From contig JADPYG010000092.1 of the NCBI GenBank assembly GCA_017654735.1, forward strand, positions 175,288 through 239,287: a stretch of 64,000 nt of DNA. Direction: 5' to 3'. Each line of letters starts with the position of its first letter. The stretch's first letter is position 1. The translations under genes and the position numbers were made by a program. The notes under the pieces were generated by a model that was not told where the DNA came from, searched no databases, and was given only the letters and a program-made list of their open reading frames with translations. Of this stretch, positions 12,121 to 23,789 are shown in pieces. Source of the stretch: Vishniacozyma victoriae. Lineage: Eukaryota; Basidiomycota; Tremellomycetes; Tremellales; Bulleribasidiaceae.

Positions 12121-12683
12121 ATGGCAAACGTACTCACTGATCAAGAACGAGCCGACTTGGAAAACATGCCCAAAATCGAATACTACGAGTACGAAGTTGA
12201 TTGTACTGGGTATCCCTCATCCTCTCGTCCTCGAACACACGAAACTTCTCGTGCCACTCAGCCCACCACCCCTGCCGTTGAGGAATACGATCACGTCGCT
12301 CAGAGCTGGTACAATCCGGAAGTCTACCAGTTCGTTTGATATGACGATGGGCCAGGACAATTCTTTGATGGACAGCCGGGGCTAGGGTTGGACTCGAAGT
12401 GGGATATACAGCCAAACACGATTCCAAGGATGACGAGAAAGACTGCATTCGCGGTGTCATCAAAGTAAGTCCCTCACAATCAAAAGGCATGATCTGACGA
12501 TAGACCAACATCCGAACCCCACTGCCCATAGCGAAGCGCTTGGTTACAGGACCACATGATGAGAAATGGGATCTCTTCATCCAGTGGATGTACCAACCAA
12601 ATATGCATGGAGCCATGATGTTGATGAATGAATCGACTGTCTACGAGATCCACGAGAAAAGAATGGAGGAAGGGGCTGGATGA
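12121..12683 (+). CDS. Small unrecognised protein, gene structure uncertain
   Basis: Proposed exons 12121-12308, 12386-12464 and 12504-12683 give 148 residues. The second intron (GTAAGT to CTGACGATAG) is convincing and joins CIRGVIK to TNIRTPLPIAKRL. The last exon encodes a clean frame ending in EKRMEEGAG. The first junction is doubtful: the ATG frame continues as YNPEVYQFV and then meets TGA at 12337, while the downstream frame differs. A 77-nt intron from a weak GTACAA donor at 12309 to GGGGCTAG at 12385 reconciles them. A frameshift is the alternative. No family recognised, no signal peptide or membrane segment. Confidence 0.45.
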
Positions 12684-13206
12684 TATATTTGGGAAGAGGA
12701 TTACTTTGATGAGAAGTGGTTGCTCCCGGCGCACGCGTGTCTGGACCATTACCCGACTGAAAGAGATGCTTGGTAGTTTTCAAACATTGTGATTCCTGAT
12801 GCATAAAACTGTCCTGATCGGTGTGCCGAGGAGGAGGGTATCGGCCTTTGCGGAATGGGGATCGACTCACACTGCATTTCAACTGCACCCATGGCTCACT
12901 TTCGACTCAGATAGAGTAGACAACCCGGAACCCAGTCTTCCTGTCGCTCGAATCTCTTTAACTTGGGTGTAAGCCAGGTGGACGGATGAAGCCAGAGGCC
13001 CAGGACTCGGATCATGGTGATGATGAGACATGATGGTTGAGTACGATGCATTTTACGTGTGTCTGGATATAAGTAATGTTGGTCCTCATCTCGCCGTCCT
13101 TCCCCAGCTTCTACTCCCATAATCTGAATCGTACATTCAACCACATGCCGGTCCACAGCGCCTTATCCATCATCCGTCTTGGACCCTCTCAACGGCGTGC
13201 TGCGAA
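12684..13206. other. Intergenic gap between converging genes, 523 bp
   Basis: 3' flanks of the small gene (plus) and the tail-anchored protein (minus). Several open frames of 80-100 codons on the minus strand have no coherent composition. Nothing supported. Confidence 0.4.
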
Positions 13207-14667
13207 TCAAACGTAGGTGATAGTAGTTCCCATCTCCCACACCCCCAGAATCTTCTTCCACCACCAGTAAAGCCAATGCCTAGCCCAAGCCCTCATTCCC
13301 AGCGCTCTCGCCCTCTGCAATCTCTCCTGAACACTCCCCACCGATGAAACAGCGACAGCGACCTGTGATGCTGTTCCAACGACAGACCGAAGCTGTCGAG
13401 TCCGTCTCCTTATATACCAGACCAGCAGGAAGATGGTAATGATCGGAACCGGTAAGATCAGGCTCAATATCGGGTAAGATAGTCGTTTACGTATCGAGGA
13501 CGGTATCAATGCGAGCAAGCTGGCGAAGTTCTGTTGAACTTGAGCGAGGGGGCGGCGTGATGGGGGAGTGGGTGATTTGGAGTTTGAAGGGTTGATGTAG
13601 ATCTTGTCTGGGAAATGGAATGTCGAGTTTGAATCCACACTGACTGTTTCCGACTCTTTTTCTTTGCCTTTGTTCTTGGGTATATCGAGATGTGTATTCT
13701 TACCGACTGGCTTATTGATACCATTAACATTTGGTCTCGCTGTGCGTTCGCTCGAGCTTGAACTGGTTGTTGATGACCTTGACCTCGAAGACCGGCTTGA
13801 ACCATTGGGGGTAGCTGATGGAAGTAGGAGAGAGGATGAAGGCGATTGAGGAGGTAGGATACCTGAATTGGAGGGTGATGACGAATTTGCTAATCTCGTT
13901 TCGGTAGATCGTAAATGTCGATACAAGTCTTCTTTGCGTTTTGACGACATGACTTCTTCTCCGTCTAATAAGGCTCGAGCCATTTCAAAATCCCCTTCCC
14001 TCGCTAGTACTTCGCCGACAAACAATTCTATCACTTTCAAATATCCCTCTCTGCATCCCTCTCTTCTCTTCTTGATTTGGGGTGATTGAGCCGAGACCGT
14101 ATTTGTCGATATCGCATGTATCAATGCGTCGGGAAGCCCTGCTATCCAACTTTCAGCCAGATTATGAGCGAAGTCCAATGCTCGAGGTGATGGTTTCAGC
14201 TTGAGCGAAGCTAGTAGTAGTGTCGATATGATTGCCGGAGGGAGGAGGTCGGTATCGGAAAGCGTATCGGTACATATTGATTGTATATGTCCAAGCATCA
14301 AATCAGGTGAGCTCGGGGGTAGAAGAGCCGCAAGATCCGATGGTATCGTTCCGACATTGGAAGGTGGATCCGAGTAAAGCGAAGCATTTGCCGAAATGAC
14401 CAATTTCAAAATCTTGATTCTCCATTCATTCCCCTCTTCCTCCTCTTTTCTACACTCCCCTTCGAGATCATACCAAGCCCGATTAATTGATTCCAAGCCT
14501 TCGACATGTTTCAGTAATCTAGCAAGAGCCGCTTGTGTCTTGCCATGATCCCTCCTTACGAAAGATTGGACGGCGGTATTGTAGAGTACTTCTATATCGG
14601 ATTCGGGTGGGCGAGAGGGAGGTGTAGTAGAAGATGACGAAGATACTACTCGTGATTTAGGGGCCAT
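13207..14667 (-). CDS. Probable C-terminally anchored membrane protein of unknown function
   Basis: Intronless, 486 residues from the ATG at 14667. Residues ~20-250 look alpha-helical and repeat-like (EVLYNTAVQSFVRRDHGKTQ, ALARLLKHVEGL). A long Ser-rich linker spans ~255-380. One hydrophobic segment, LSLILPVPIITIFLLVWYI, lies near residue 400 and is followed by an arginine-rich stretch. This organisation, a helical cytosolic part, a linker and one late membrane segment, resembles peroxisomal anchors of the Pex15/Pex26 type, but I see no diagnostic motif and do not assign that function. A run of TATA repeats lies upstream in the divergent promoter shared with HAM1. Confidence 0.65.
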   Translation of the reverse strand: MAPKSRVVSSSSSTTPPSRPPESDIEVLYNTAVQSFVRRDHGKTQAALARLLKHVEGLESINRAWYDLEGECRKEEEEGNEWRIKILKLVISANASLYSDPPSNVGTIPSDLAALLPPSSPDLMLGHIQSICTDTLSDTDLLPPAIISTLLLASLKLKPSPRALDFAHNLAESWIAGLPDALIHAISTNTVSAQSPQIKKRREGCREGYLKVIELFVGEVLAREGDFEMARALLDGEEVMSSKRKEDLYRHLRSTETRLANSSSPSNSGILPPQSPSSSLLLPSATPNGSSRSSRSRSSTTSSSSSERTARPNVNGINKPVGKNTHLDIPKNKGKEKESETVSVDSNSTFHFPDKIYINPSNSKSPTPPSRRPLAQVQQNFASLLALIPSSIRKRLSYPILSLILPVPIITIFLLVWYIRRRTRQLRSVVGTASQVAVAVSSVGSVQERLQRARALGMRAWARHWLYWWWKKILGVWEMGTTITYV

Positions 14668-14909
14668 GTCCGAGTAATGAGACAGGGGTCTTCTAGCGCG
14701 AATGGCGACAAGGGGGGGTTTGTTTACTATATATATATCCCATCAAAGAGAGGAACAGAGCGGTAATTAGTCTGCCGAATGGCCGGGAAAATAGGCATGA
14801 ATAGTAGGGCTGCTTGGCAAATTAGGCATCCTTGTCCAACCTCCACTTTACTACTCCGCAGAGTTACAACTTTCTTGCTATTATACCTTACCCATTCATT
14901 TTATAGATC

Positions 14910-15609
14910 ATGGCTTCATTCGGTAAGTGAGCGGCATTTACCGTTCACAGAAATCAGCTGATTAGATACCAGTATTCGTGACAGGAAACGCAAACAAGCT
15001 CAAAGAGGTGAAAGCTATCCTAGCAGCAGGAGATAGCGGTATAGAAGTAACTTCTAAAGCTGTTGATGGTGAGTCGGCTCTCACAGGGCCGAGGTTGACG
15101 ACCAGTCCCGGAAGTACAGGGTACAACGCAAGAGGTCGCTATCGCGAAATGCCGAGCTGCAGCAGATGCTCTAGGCACGGCATGTGTGACTGAAGATACC
15201 GCCCTTTGCTTTGAAGCATTAAACGGTCTGCCTGGACCATATATCAAACAATTCCAAGAGAACTTAGGGCATGATGGTATGATGATATTATCATGAAGTC
15301 GTACAAAGCTGATACAAAGGCCTTAACACACTACTACAAGGCTTCCCTACCACTTCCGCCACTGCATTATGTACTTTCGCCTATTCACCCGGTCCTGGAC
15401 AAGAACCAATTCTATTCGAGGGGCGTACAGAGGGAAATATCGTACCGGCAAGAGGACCTGGTCATTTCGGTTGGGATGCGATATTCGCGCCTGTGGAGGG
15501 TGAAGGAAAGACATATGCGGAGATGGACGGAGCGGCAAAGAACAAGATAAGCCATCGATATAGGGCGTTGGAGAAGTTGAGGGTGTATTTGAGTGAGAAT
15601 GGGAATTAG
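14910..15609 (+). CDS. HAM1: Inosine triphosphate pyrophosphatase (HAM1/ITPA)
   Basis: Hydrolyses ITP, dITP and XTP to monophosphates and keeps deaminated purines out of nucleic acids. Exons 14910-14922, 14973-15068, 15106-15276 and 15320-15609 encode 189 residues, the usual length. The first exon has only 13 nt (MASF plus one base). Family motifs: [10 protein letters not shown] at the N-terminus, [20 protein letters not shown] in the middle, [11 protein letters not shown] and a C-terminal [10 protein letters not shown]. The Lys, Asp and Glu residues that bind nucleotide and metal are present. Introns are 37-50 nt. Cytosolic by lack of signals. The assignment is firm. Confidence 0.95.
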
Positions 15610-15714
15610 GGATCGGAAGTCGTTATCGAGTCGTGGATGAATAAGGGAAATTACAAGTATGCGGTTGAAGTCGATGATTCTGTATCTCGAGATACGCATG
15701 ATAATGCATTGAGG

Positions 15715-17279
15715 TTACACGTCGTAGCCGGATTGCGAGGCTGCTTCGGCTGATGCGATGGATCCTCTTGAAGATGGCCTCGACAAAGGTCTCGACATTG
15801 TGGATGGTGTCCTAGGAAGGGCGAAGTCGTGCTCAGCTAAGACGGCTGCTAGATTCTTTGCCGAGGAGCGATACATGAATTGGCGGTAAAGGGTCTGACA
15901 CTATCCGTCAGTCAATTCCCGCCATTCGAATTGGATAGACTCACGGAGTCGGGGTCGTCGATCAAAGCCTGTAGACGCCGCTTTGTATCTCCTTCAATCC
16001 CCGCTAGCCATGCCTGCCAGATTTCCAGCTTTTCACGATCAAGCGAGACAGTCTCAATCTCCTTGACCATTGCCCACAGATCCGCCTTCTCCCCATTTCC
16101 CATCACTTCCTCCAGACTCCTCGGCTTCTGGCGATTATCATGATGTTCCTCCAACAAACCCCTTGGCCGAGTATCCTCTTCATCCCCCTCATCCGCAACT
16201 GCTCGCCTCAACCTGATCCATTCTCTCCGTCTTACCCATCCTCCCCAGCCCGCTGTACCCGCTTTAGACCTCCATCCTTTATTCTTGAACCAAGCATTAT
16301 ACCGCCATCCCATCTCGTCCGTGCCTGTACGCATGTTGATCATCCATGATCCCATCCATACCCAATTTGGCGATGGGAGCGGGTATGTCTCGAGTGTGTA
16401 GGCTGTATTGATTTTACGACGGGGTTGAGATGATTTATCTTTTGACGAGTGGACTACTTTTGGGTCTCCGTCGCGGTTGGAGAGTATGAATTTGGAGGAC
16501 GCTTCTGGTATCGGTCTGTTGGTCAATGTGTAGGGTGTAGGGTCGGCTGGGAATAGAGCCGAGGCAGAGAAATAGGCTTTCCCGAATGCGTATAGCCTGA
16601 TAATAAGCTAATCATCTTGTCGGATAATGTGACATACCCTCTTTGATTCTCATATAAGACTTGTTGATCAGCTATCATCTAAGCCGGAGAATAATCACTC
16701 ACATTCCCATACATATTCTCCAGTCGGATCTTCCATATCTGGAAACCCCTTCCATATCTCTGGATCCTTCCCCTTCCCTTTCCCACCATACAGCAGCGTG
16801 ATCTCCTTCTTGCCCAATTCCCTAGCCTCCTCAGCTTCTTTCAACAAAACGGCCAGTTCCTCCTCCAATGCCCTCCCCTCATCTGTCTCTGAATGATCCT
16901 CAATATCAGGTACTGTAGGCCCCACCTTGCCTCCTCCTGGTACAGATAACGCTTCGGGAGATCCATGGATCCCATCATGCGACTCGCTCCCTGCACTATC
17001 TTTCCTCTTTCTATGTGGGTAGTGCAGCTGCATTCCAGGTAGTAATGATGATTTCCGGCGTTTTGCATTTATAGCTTGTTCAAGTAAAGTGTTGTCGGTC
17101 TCGGAATCGCGTGAGGTGGTGAGTTGTAGAGGTCGGTGGGAGCGTGGTGAAGATGGTCCAGCTTCGGGTTCGGTCGTTTGGGGAAGACCGAAATGGACAT
17201 GGCCAGAGCTGTGTTGTTCTGGTATTGGTTCGGGCGATTCGGACCGAACAGCTGATGGAGATGTTCCGGTCGCCATCAT
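15715..17279 (-). CDS. DysF (dysferlin/Pex30-type) domain protein
   Basis: Exons 17279-16703, 16659-16638, 16596-15945 and 15894-15715 encode 476 residues. The first ~190 residues are disordered and charged. The DysF region begins at GEYVWEFLYENQRG, runs through FPADPTPYTLT and ends with the tryptophan-rich half (NWVWMGSWMINMRTGTDEMG, then GGWVRRREWIRL). DysF modules occur in peroxisomal Pex30/Pex24-type proteins and in yeast Spo73, where they act at membranes; no transmembrane segment is visible here, as in Spo73. The second exon is only 22 nt and carries the core of the N-terminal half. The fourth exon was found by splicing GTGAGT at 15944. Molecular role not assigned. Confidence 0.75.
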
Positions 17280-17489
17280 TTACTTATGTGGTATGGATTG
17301 TGAGGTAATGGACTATGGTACAAAGTAAGAGAAGAAATAGATCAACAGACGTTTCGGGTTTCAGTTGATTTGCTTGGCTCTCTTTATGACGTCTTCGCAT
17401 TCATCCTCTCGTCGTCTCGACACATATCCTATCATATACCACAGCACATGAGATAGCAGAGACGTCCACGGTATTGAAGCGCAGGCAAG

Positions 17490-18896
17490 ATGCCAGCAAC
17501 ATATGCACTCGTCCCAGGCGTGAGCATTGGGCCGTTCCTCTTAGGTACATCCACCCCAACATCACCCCACTCCCGCTAACATCTAGGTGACAGTCTCTGG
17601 CATATCCTTGATATCTTAAGGACAGAGAAGAGATCATACCCGAAAGTCGAACTTGCTTGGGATACATCTGTACGTCACTATCATGAATGGTGCTGATAAC
17701 AGAAAGCACATGAATCCGATATCACTCTCTCACTACCGAATCTAATCCTCTACTTCCCGTCCCCAGGTCAACGACTCGCACGATTGGAAATCCGGAGTAT
17801 ACCTTCCTCGAGTCTTACGCTATCATACGAGAATCAAGTCTTGCGATCAATGTCGCAAGCTTTGAAGAGAGGATTGGTGGGACGAGTATTGGGTCCGACA
17901 TATGGGGATGGAAGTGTACTTTCGTACCCGGGCATCAAGCTTTCCGCATCATCCAAGGATGTGACGTCCAGGGATGATCTAGTGGATACTATAACGGTCT
18001 TACCGAAGGAAGAAGGGGTTCTGCCTCATGTTATAACCCTTACGAAGGTCGTTGTCCAAGTACGTCCCCATCTCAGAAGATGACTAATATAAAGCCGAAC
18101 AAGGGAGTCACAATATATAATCTACATCCTATCGATATAATCATAGGCGAAACGACAGCTCAAGATATCCTACTAGACCTAGGATCACCACTACGAAAGT
18201 ATGTGAAAGAGGACGATAGGATGGAGAGGATATGGGGCGGACAAGCTTTGGATGGGGATAAAGGCAGTATGTCCCCTTTCCTCTATGTTTGCGATCGAAA
18301 CTGATGATAACAGTCTTTTGGGACTACTTCCAACATGGATTCGATATCCTCATTTCCCCCGAGAACTTAGTTTCCAAAATCATCCTTCACTCCAATATCG
18401 TATGTCCAATTCATTTCTACATGAGATATATACTAACGACCAGCCTGGAACACCAGCCTTCCAGACTCACGCAAGATGCCCTTGGACATTACCCACTCCC
18501 TCGGGGTCGTTGGATCACTCCTCACCGGTATCATCTTACAAAGCCCATTTCAATGGCGAAACACAAGAGAAGGAGGAGATCAGCTTGAAAGTCCCGGAAC
18601 CGAAGAAGAAAGGGAAGAAAGGAAGTCCCGGACCATCGAGTTTGAGCGATGGGGGAATTCTGGAGAATGTCAAAGCTATGAAGGAAGGGATGGGGAAGAA
18701 AGAGAATAGTGAGGGGATGATCCTGGATCGAGTTGTTGAAGGTGGATTAGATGGTGTAGAGGGGATGTCACCTAGTCGTATGTCCACGTCACTAGCTAAA
18801 CTGACGATAGGCCTGGTCGGGTTCAAAGGACTGATATTGGAAGAAGATAAGGCTAGTGGGGGAATCTCATCTGTCCTGATCTTTCGACAAACGTGA
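17490..18896 (+). CDS. PHAF1/UPF0183 family protein
   Basis: Exons 17490-17544, 17587-17669, 17703-18059, 18095-18266, 18314-18399, 18444-18777 and 18811-18896 encode 390 residues. The N-terminus MPATYALVPGVSIGPFLLG and then DITLSLPNLILYFPSPGQRL match the UPF0183 family (human C16orf70/PHAF1, a phagophore-associated factor that binds PROPPIN proteins in autophagy). Other family features are the central DYFQHGFDIL segment and a C-terminal conserved stretch after a low-complexity insertion rich in Lys and Gly (~residues 290-350). Six introns of 33-47 nt. Function in this fungus is by family only. Confidence 0.8.
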
Positions 18897-18979
18897 GGAC
18901 AGTCACATTTCAGTTGTAAATGTACGAGTACGGAACAACTTGTAATCGTGTAAAGAAACGATAATGCATGAATGACAGA

Positions 18980-21900
18980 CTACCAAGCAAGCCACATCTC
19001 TGGCGTTAAAACTATCATTAGCTCCCTCTCAGTCACGGGTAGTGGACATACTATTAGACATAGCCCGCCAAGTGGCCAGGGCGGTATCAATCTGCCACCT
19101 ATCCAACTTCTCAAAATTGTCTTTAGTAAGCATCATTTCGGGGTTTGTCCAATCTGATTCTTGAATGATTGAATCCAGTTGAATCTCATTAGGGTGGAAA
19201 GTGGAGTAGACGTGGGATCTGATATCAGTCTAATTCCATCACGAGGAGATGAGGGACTGACCTCATTGGGGACCGCATGACGTCTTTGGGGGTTGGAGCT
19301 CGCCATGTGAGGAGTGGAGAGTGAGTCATCTATTGGTAAGCTTGGTCGAACAGTCGACGAGTAGATGCAGCTCACAGTACAGAATACGACCTGCATTATC
19401 AGCTTAGATTCAAAGGAGAATAAGGAAAAGGAGACGTACCATATTCTTAATCTCATTCTTCCCACCCTCCGTCTCTGTCCCATCGGAAAACGCTCGACAT
19501 TGCTCGAAAACGCTCAGAAGCGTGACTAGTACAGCTCTAGATGCTCGACTCCCTCTCAATCCGACGAAGTTCTACTATCAGCCCACCCACAATATCTCTC
19601 CCAATTCGCGGGATAAAGGAAAAGGACACACCATAGCAACGATCCCATCTCTCTCCACCAGCTCACTCAAATCCCGCCAGAATTCAACCGTAAACATCTC
19701 TCCCGGTACACTGCCCCCCGAAAAACAATCTTGAACCACCAAACTCCATTTCGTAAATCCATCCCCTTCTTCTTCTTCTGCTATATCTTGACTTCTATTC
19801 AAAGCCTTCTGACGAGAGAGAGAGGCTAAGTGATGTATGTATGTTGAGCCTGAGAGGAGGTTTACGGAAGAGATGGGGTATGAGGAGAGATTGAAATATG
19901 TTGCTGCTGTTGAGTAGACTACTGGGTCGATCTCTGTTCATTAGCCAACCTGGCTGTGGGGAGTCAAGGAAAAGACTAACCGACGATGTCAACTTCATAG
20001 CCTTTTCGGGCAAATGCTGCTGCTGCTATACCCACTCCTAGACCGCTTTCTGTCAGCTTTATGATGGCGGAAGAGAATGAGTCGTACATGATCAAAGCCC
20101 TCTCTTCGCCCTTTTCAGGTTGGGGAGTATCAGAAATATCGAGTTCGGTGGTCAGTGCCAGAGTACGCCCTATCGAATCACTTGCATCGCTCCTATGAGC
20201 CATCGCCCCGATCTCCTGAAGTGAGAAACACCCAAAGATCCTATCAAAATCAGCTGCGTCATCGAGGAGGACATACGAATCGCCCATATCCTTGATCATA
20301 CCCCCACTTCCATCTGGTATATCCCTAGTCCACCTCCCACCCAAAATGGAATGATCACACCTCATAAACCTATATCCATCCTTCAGATTCTCCCCAATAA
20401 CAATCTGACCAGTCAAAGATTGTTCAGAATGGAGGATCCGTAATGATCCATCTGAGATGATATATGGGGTGACCGGGTGGATGTAGAGTTGCTGACGTAG
20501 TATTAAGACTAGGAGGGGTAGACGAAGTAAGATTAGGATAGGGTAAAGATCCCTTGGAAGACGGGATGCTAGATTTGCGAACTTCTTGCGGGTCGCTGGT
20601 GTGAGATCTTTGCGGTCGAGGTAGTATTGTTGGACTCTCTGTGCGAAGGTGATTGGAGAAGTGGAAGAGCGAAGGAAGAATGAGAGGATAGTCATGACCA
20701 GCGAAAGGAGCAGGATCTGATCATCAGTATCGGAGTAAGTTCGAAGATTAGGTGACTTACCTGTTTCTCTGGTCGTTCTCTCAGATACCACATCGGCCCG
20801 CTGAATGCCCAATTACATGCTTTCTCGGCGTAGAAGACATGGATCAGGTAGATGATACTCCTAATGCCGACAGCAAAGAGGTTTACGACGTGACTACTCC
20901 GTTGTTTGGCAGGTGGTATCGGCCAGATGTGGTCCTGCTCATTAGCTTCATTCCATGTACATGGGATATGAAACGTACGAAGCACAAGAGTGCAAAACAC
21001 ATTCCACCCCCTACGACTCCCACTCCCAAGATCCCCTGACTTAGTAAAGCTCCCCATTGAGCTCCACAGTAATGAGCCAATAAACTTCCCGTCCGTCTTC
21101 CACCCACAGCCACCAAATCCGCTGCTAGAGCTGTGATGCCTAAACATACTCTCGCTGAAACCAGTTCACGGGGTGAGGATCGGGATGTTAAGCGCCAATA
21201 AATGATGGCTGGTGGTACGAGGTAAATGAAGTAGACGATATGTGGGTGAAGAGAGAGGGGGAGGGAGTTGTACAGCGGAGTCAGGATTATTCGGGTCATG
21301 GAGAGTACGAGGGCGGTACAGGGTGTCATTATGAGAGCTGGTACCAGGTCTATCGATCAGCTCGTTAGCTCATTCGAACCCACATAGCTTACAGAGTAGA
21401 GCAATCCTTATGAAAGTCTGTATTCCCGTCCGATTAACTGGGACCTTCTTCTTGTCGGATGATCCATCCAGACCCTCTCGACGCGATCTTGTCCTTGTAG
21501 ACTGAACTTTCTCTTGTGTCACTGTTTTCGAATTCGACTTATCATCCGCCTTCTCCCGCCTGGGCTTCTCTGAACGGGCACGCTTCCCCTCAGATCCAGT
21601 ACCAGTCGACACTCCACTCTTCCCCCTGGTCCTAGCATGCGGAGCCTTCTCATCGCTCCCTCTTTCGGTCCTTGAAGCACTCTTCGAGGTGTGTTCTCGA
21701 TGTCGGACAGGTGGAGCAGTAATGACTTGATCTCCCATTTCCGATATTGGTGAATTGGAAGCGGTAACAGGAGTAGCTAGAAGATCAGGTGATCCCTTTC
21801 CTGTACTACTATCGCTCTTCTGCATCCCCTTCTCTTGTTCTGAACGCTCCAGTTCGTCCGCTAATGATCGGATCAGCGATTCGAGGTCTTCCAAATCGCG

Positions 21901-21987
21901 AGATAGGGGTTTTGAAGGTTCGTAGATAGTATGTGATGGTGGTAGAAGGGATGAAACGCCAAGTCGATGTTCTCCTGGTATCGACAT
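18980..21987 (-). CDS. Membrane-bound spermidine-synthase-like protein
   Basis: Ten exons: 21987-21393, 21349-20979, 20934-20761, 20716-19981, 19933-19632, 19571-19440, 19390-19376, 19329-19262, 19218-19052 and 19011-18980, giving 863 residues. Residues 1-190 are disordered and highly charged. A series of membrane segments follows (~195-440). The C-terminal half has a Rossmann methyltransferase-like site, SGLGVGIAAAAFARKGYEVD then EIDPVVYSTAATYF, typical of the spermine/spermidine synthase superfamily. Conserved fungal motifs NFVGLRG and VVFCT lie near the end. Fused membrane plus aminopropyltransferase-like proteins occur in many fungi and bacteria; whether they make polyamines is unknown. 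The seventh exon is 15 nt. The long N-terminal frame alone would be mistaken for a separate gene. Confidence 0.8.
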
Positions 21988-22316
21988 TTTGACAAAGGAG
22001 GTGTATGATTATGTGAATTGATGTAGGTAAAGTATACTATGCAATGGTCTGAATGGTGTATACAAGTACGCGTGGGTGGTAAAGTAAGAGAGCAAGACAT
22101 GGCTCTGTCTGCGTGACGAACGCGACTTGATTCGAGTGGAGTAAAGTGGGGACTCGGCGGGGTTTAGGGGGTTCTCTGCAGGTGCACAGGTGCATAGGAT
22201 TTATATTACAACCACTCATGTCCACCAGCTTTGCCCGCTTTGCCCTATCACTCTCAACAGAGCTCCATCAATGTCCTCAAAATCCGTCCAGATCCAACAC
22301 GCAAACTGAAACAGAG
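21988..22316. other. Intergenic gap, 329 bp
   Basis: Promoter of the spermidine-synthase-like gene and 3' flank of the first Myb-like gene. Nothing else seen. Confidence 0.4.
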
Positions 22317-22655
22317 TCACGACTTGGTACTTTTCTTGAACTGCCGGCATCAGCACCCCATCTTCAGTCAAGATCGTGACTTACGATAGCAGTCCAAGGC
22401 TTCTTCTCACCGCTCGACCTATTCACTACTTTCTCTTTCTCCTCGCCCTTGGCTGACCAGATGTCTCCAATCACTTTGTTATCGATCATATCGAGGAACC
22501 TATCGTTCTCCTCAGGTGTCCATTTCCTTGCCTATCATCAGCTTGCGATCAGAACGGTGATCATGACTTCCTGGCGTATCTGTCTTCAATACGATAGAAG
22601 GCGAAGAATTGGTTTTGATAGACGTTTCATCGCTTGATCGGTGTTGGGATGACAT
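22317..22655 (-). CDS. Short Myb/SANT-like protein, group 1
   Basis: Exons 22655-22593, 22531-22385 and 22340-22317 encode 77 residues. It is too spliced to appear as one frame. A Ser/Thr-rich N-terminus leads into ARKWTPEENDRFLDMIDNKV and IGDIW, a single Myb/SANT-like helix set with the first and a later Trp in place. It ends with TAIFKKSTKS. The same plan (W-x3-E-[ED], a central W and a Lys-rich tail) is seen in the three genes at 44.4-46.1 kb, so I place it in that family. Probably nuclear and DNA- or protein-binding; no function known. Introns 61 and 44 nt. Confidence 0.7.
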
Positions 22656-23401
22656 ATTTGATTTGGTGAAGGAAATGGGATGGAGAGAAGGGTCAAATTG
22701 AAGACTGATATATATATATGTATGAGAATTGAATAAGGTCAGGTGAAAGATGGATAAAGATTGAAGAGATTGTCTATCAATAAAGGTGATATGAGTGACT
22801 TTGACCTACTGTATCAAATACACTTCTCAAGGAAAAGGAGGTCCAAGCCATACCCCTCCTTTCCCTCCATTACTAAAAAGTCGCCCTCTCCGTCCCTTCG
22901 GAGACGAGTAACAGCAGTGCCGAGAAGCAATACGTACGTGATACAATATAACATAACATAACATGACTTATCCCCTTTTCTATATGATCGAAGTACTTCT
23001 CACACACACCTATAACAATACTAGTCCGCCCCTCGACCCTTCCTTTCAATCTCTTTTACGTACCTTGAAATCTTATTTTGTACTTCTACGCCACCGATAC
23101 AGTACACATACACACACAGCACGGACTCACGTCCACTTCCGGATCCCCATTTCGGACTGAACGGTGATGTGGCGTATCTTGGTGATGGTTGTCAACTATG
23201 TCCGGTCATGGTCTGATGACGGGTCTGAGTGGACTTAGTTACATACCATGATCCCACATCAATACTTATCCTAGCGTAACTCTCGGGGTAAACCTCTATT
23301 TACTGATTTGCCCTTAGTATGTCCCGCGGATTAGGGTATCTCAGCCGCTAATTTACAGTACACAGGCGTTCCCAACTACAAAACCACAAGCACAAGTCAT
23401 C
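22656..23401. other. Divergent promoter gap, 746 bp
   Basis: Lies between two short Myb-like genes. It holds a TATATATATATG tract near 22693 and an (ATAAC)n tract near 22946. The open frames in it are low-complexity. No gene supported. Confidence 0.4.
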
Positions 23402-23789
23402 ATGGCACCCCTCCCCACTTGGTCTGATACCGAAGACGTAAGTACTCTAAGCACAGCCATGTATATAGACTAACACTCAGGTGATCCTCTTCCCAGCGAT
23501 GGTCCAAGCCCTTCTAGCCTCTCGATCCACCCTCTACGCAGAACCAGGGCTTCAACCATGGTCCCCGAACGGAGCAAGTAAGATCAATGTCAAGATCCAG
23601 CAACTCCTCAAACGATTCGAAGGTACTGTCCCTGGAGCGGCTGAGGTGGTCAAGAAGGAAGTGGAGGCTTTGAGCAACAAGAAGAATACACCTACCAAGC
23701 CGAAATCGGCTGCTCCCAAAGCAAAGAAGAGGAAGGTAGTGAAGGTTGAGGATGACGAGAGTCAAGTGGGACTCAGTGAAGAGGACTAA
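23402..23789 (+). CDS. Short Myb/SANT-like protein, tandem copy A
   Basis: Exons 23402-23437 and 23481-23789 encode 114 residues. It begins MAPLPTWSDTEDVILFPAMV, a compact W-x2-x-E-D helix start. A conserved middle with PWSPNGASKINVKIQQLL and VPGAAEVVKKEVEAL follows, then a basic tail (KPKSAAPKAKKRKVVKVED). It is the first of three direct tandem copies at 23.4, 24.2 and 25.0 kb that share intron position (after the first acidic pair), the PGA motif and a TPTKP-Lys tail. Probably a small nuclear protein from the basic tail. Function unknown. Confidence 0.75.

Noticed and set aside
12134..12888. Several minus-strand frames of 80-160 codons
   Set aside because: Antisense to the small spliced gene on plus, which has a convincing intron and coherent last exon.
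21370..21987. A separate disordered 205-residue protein
   Set aside because: A good intron (21392-21350) joins it in frame to the membrane part of the spermidine-synthase-like gene.
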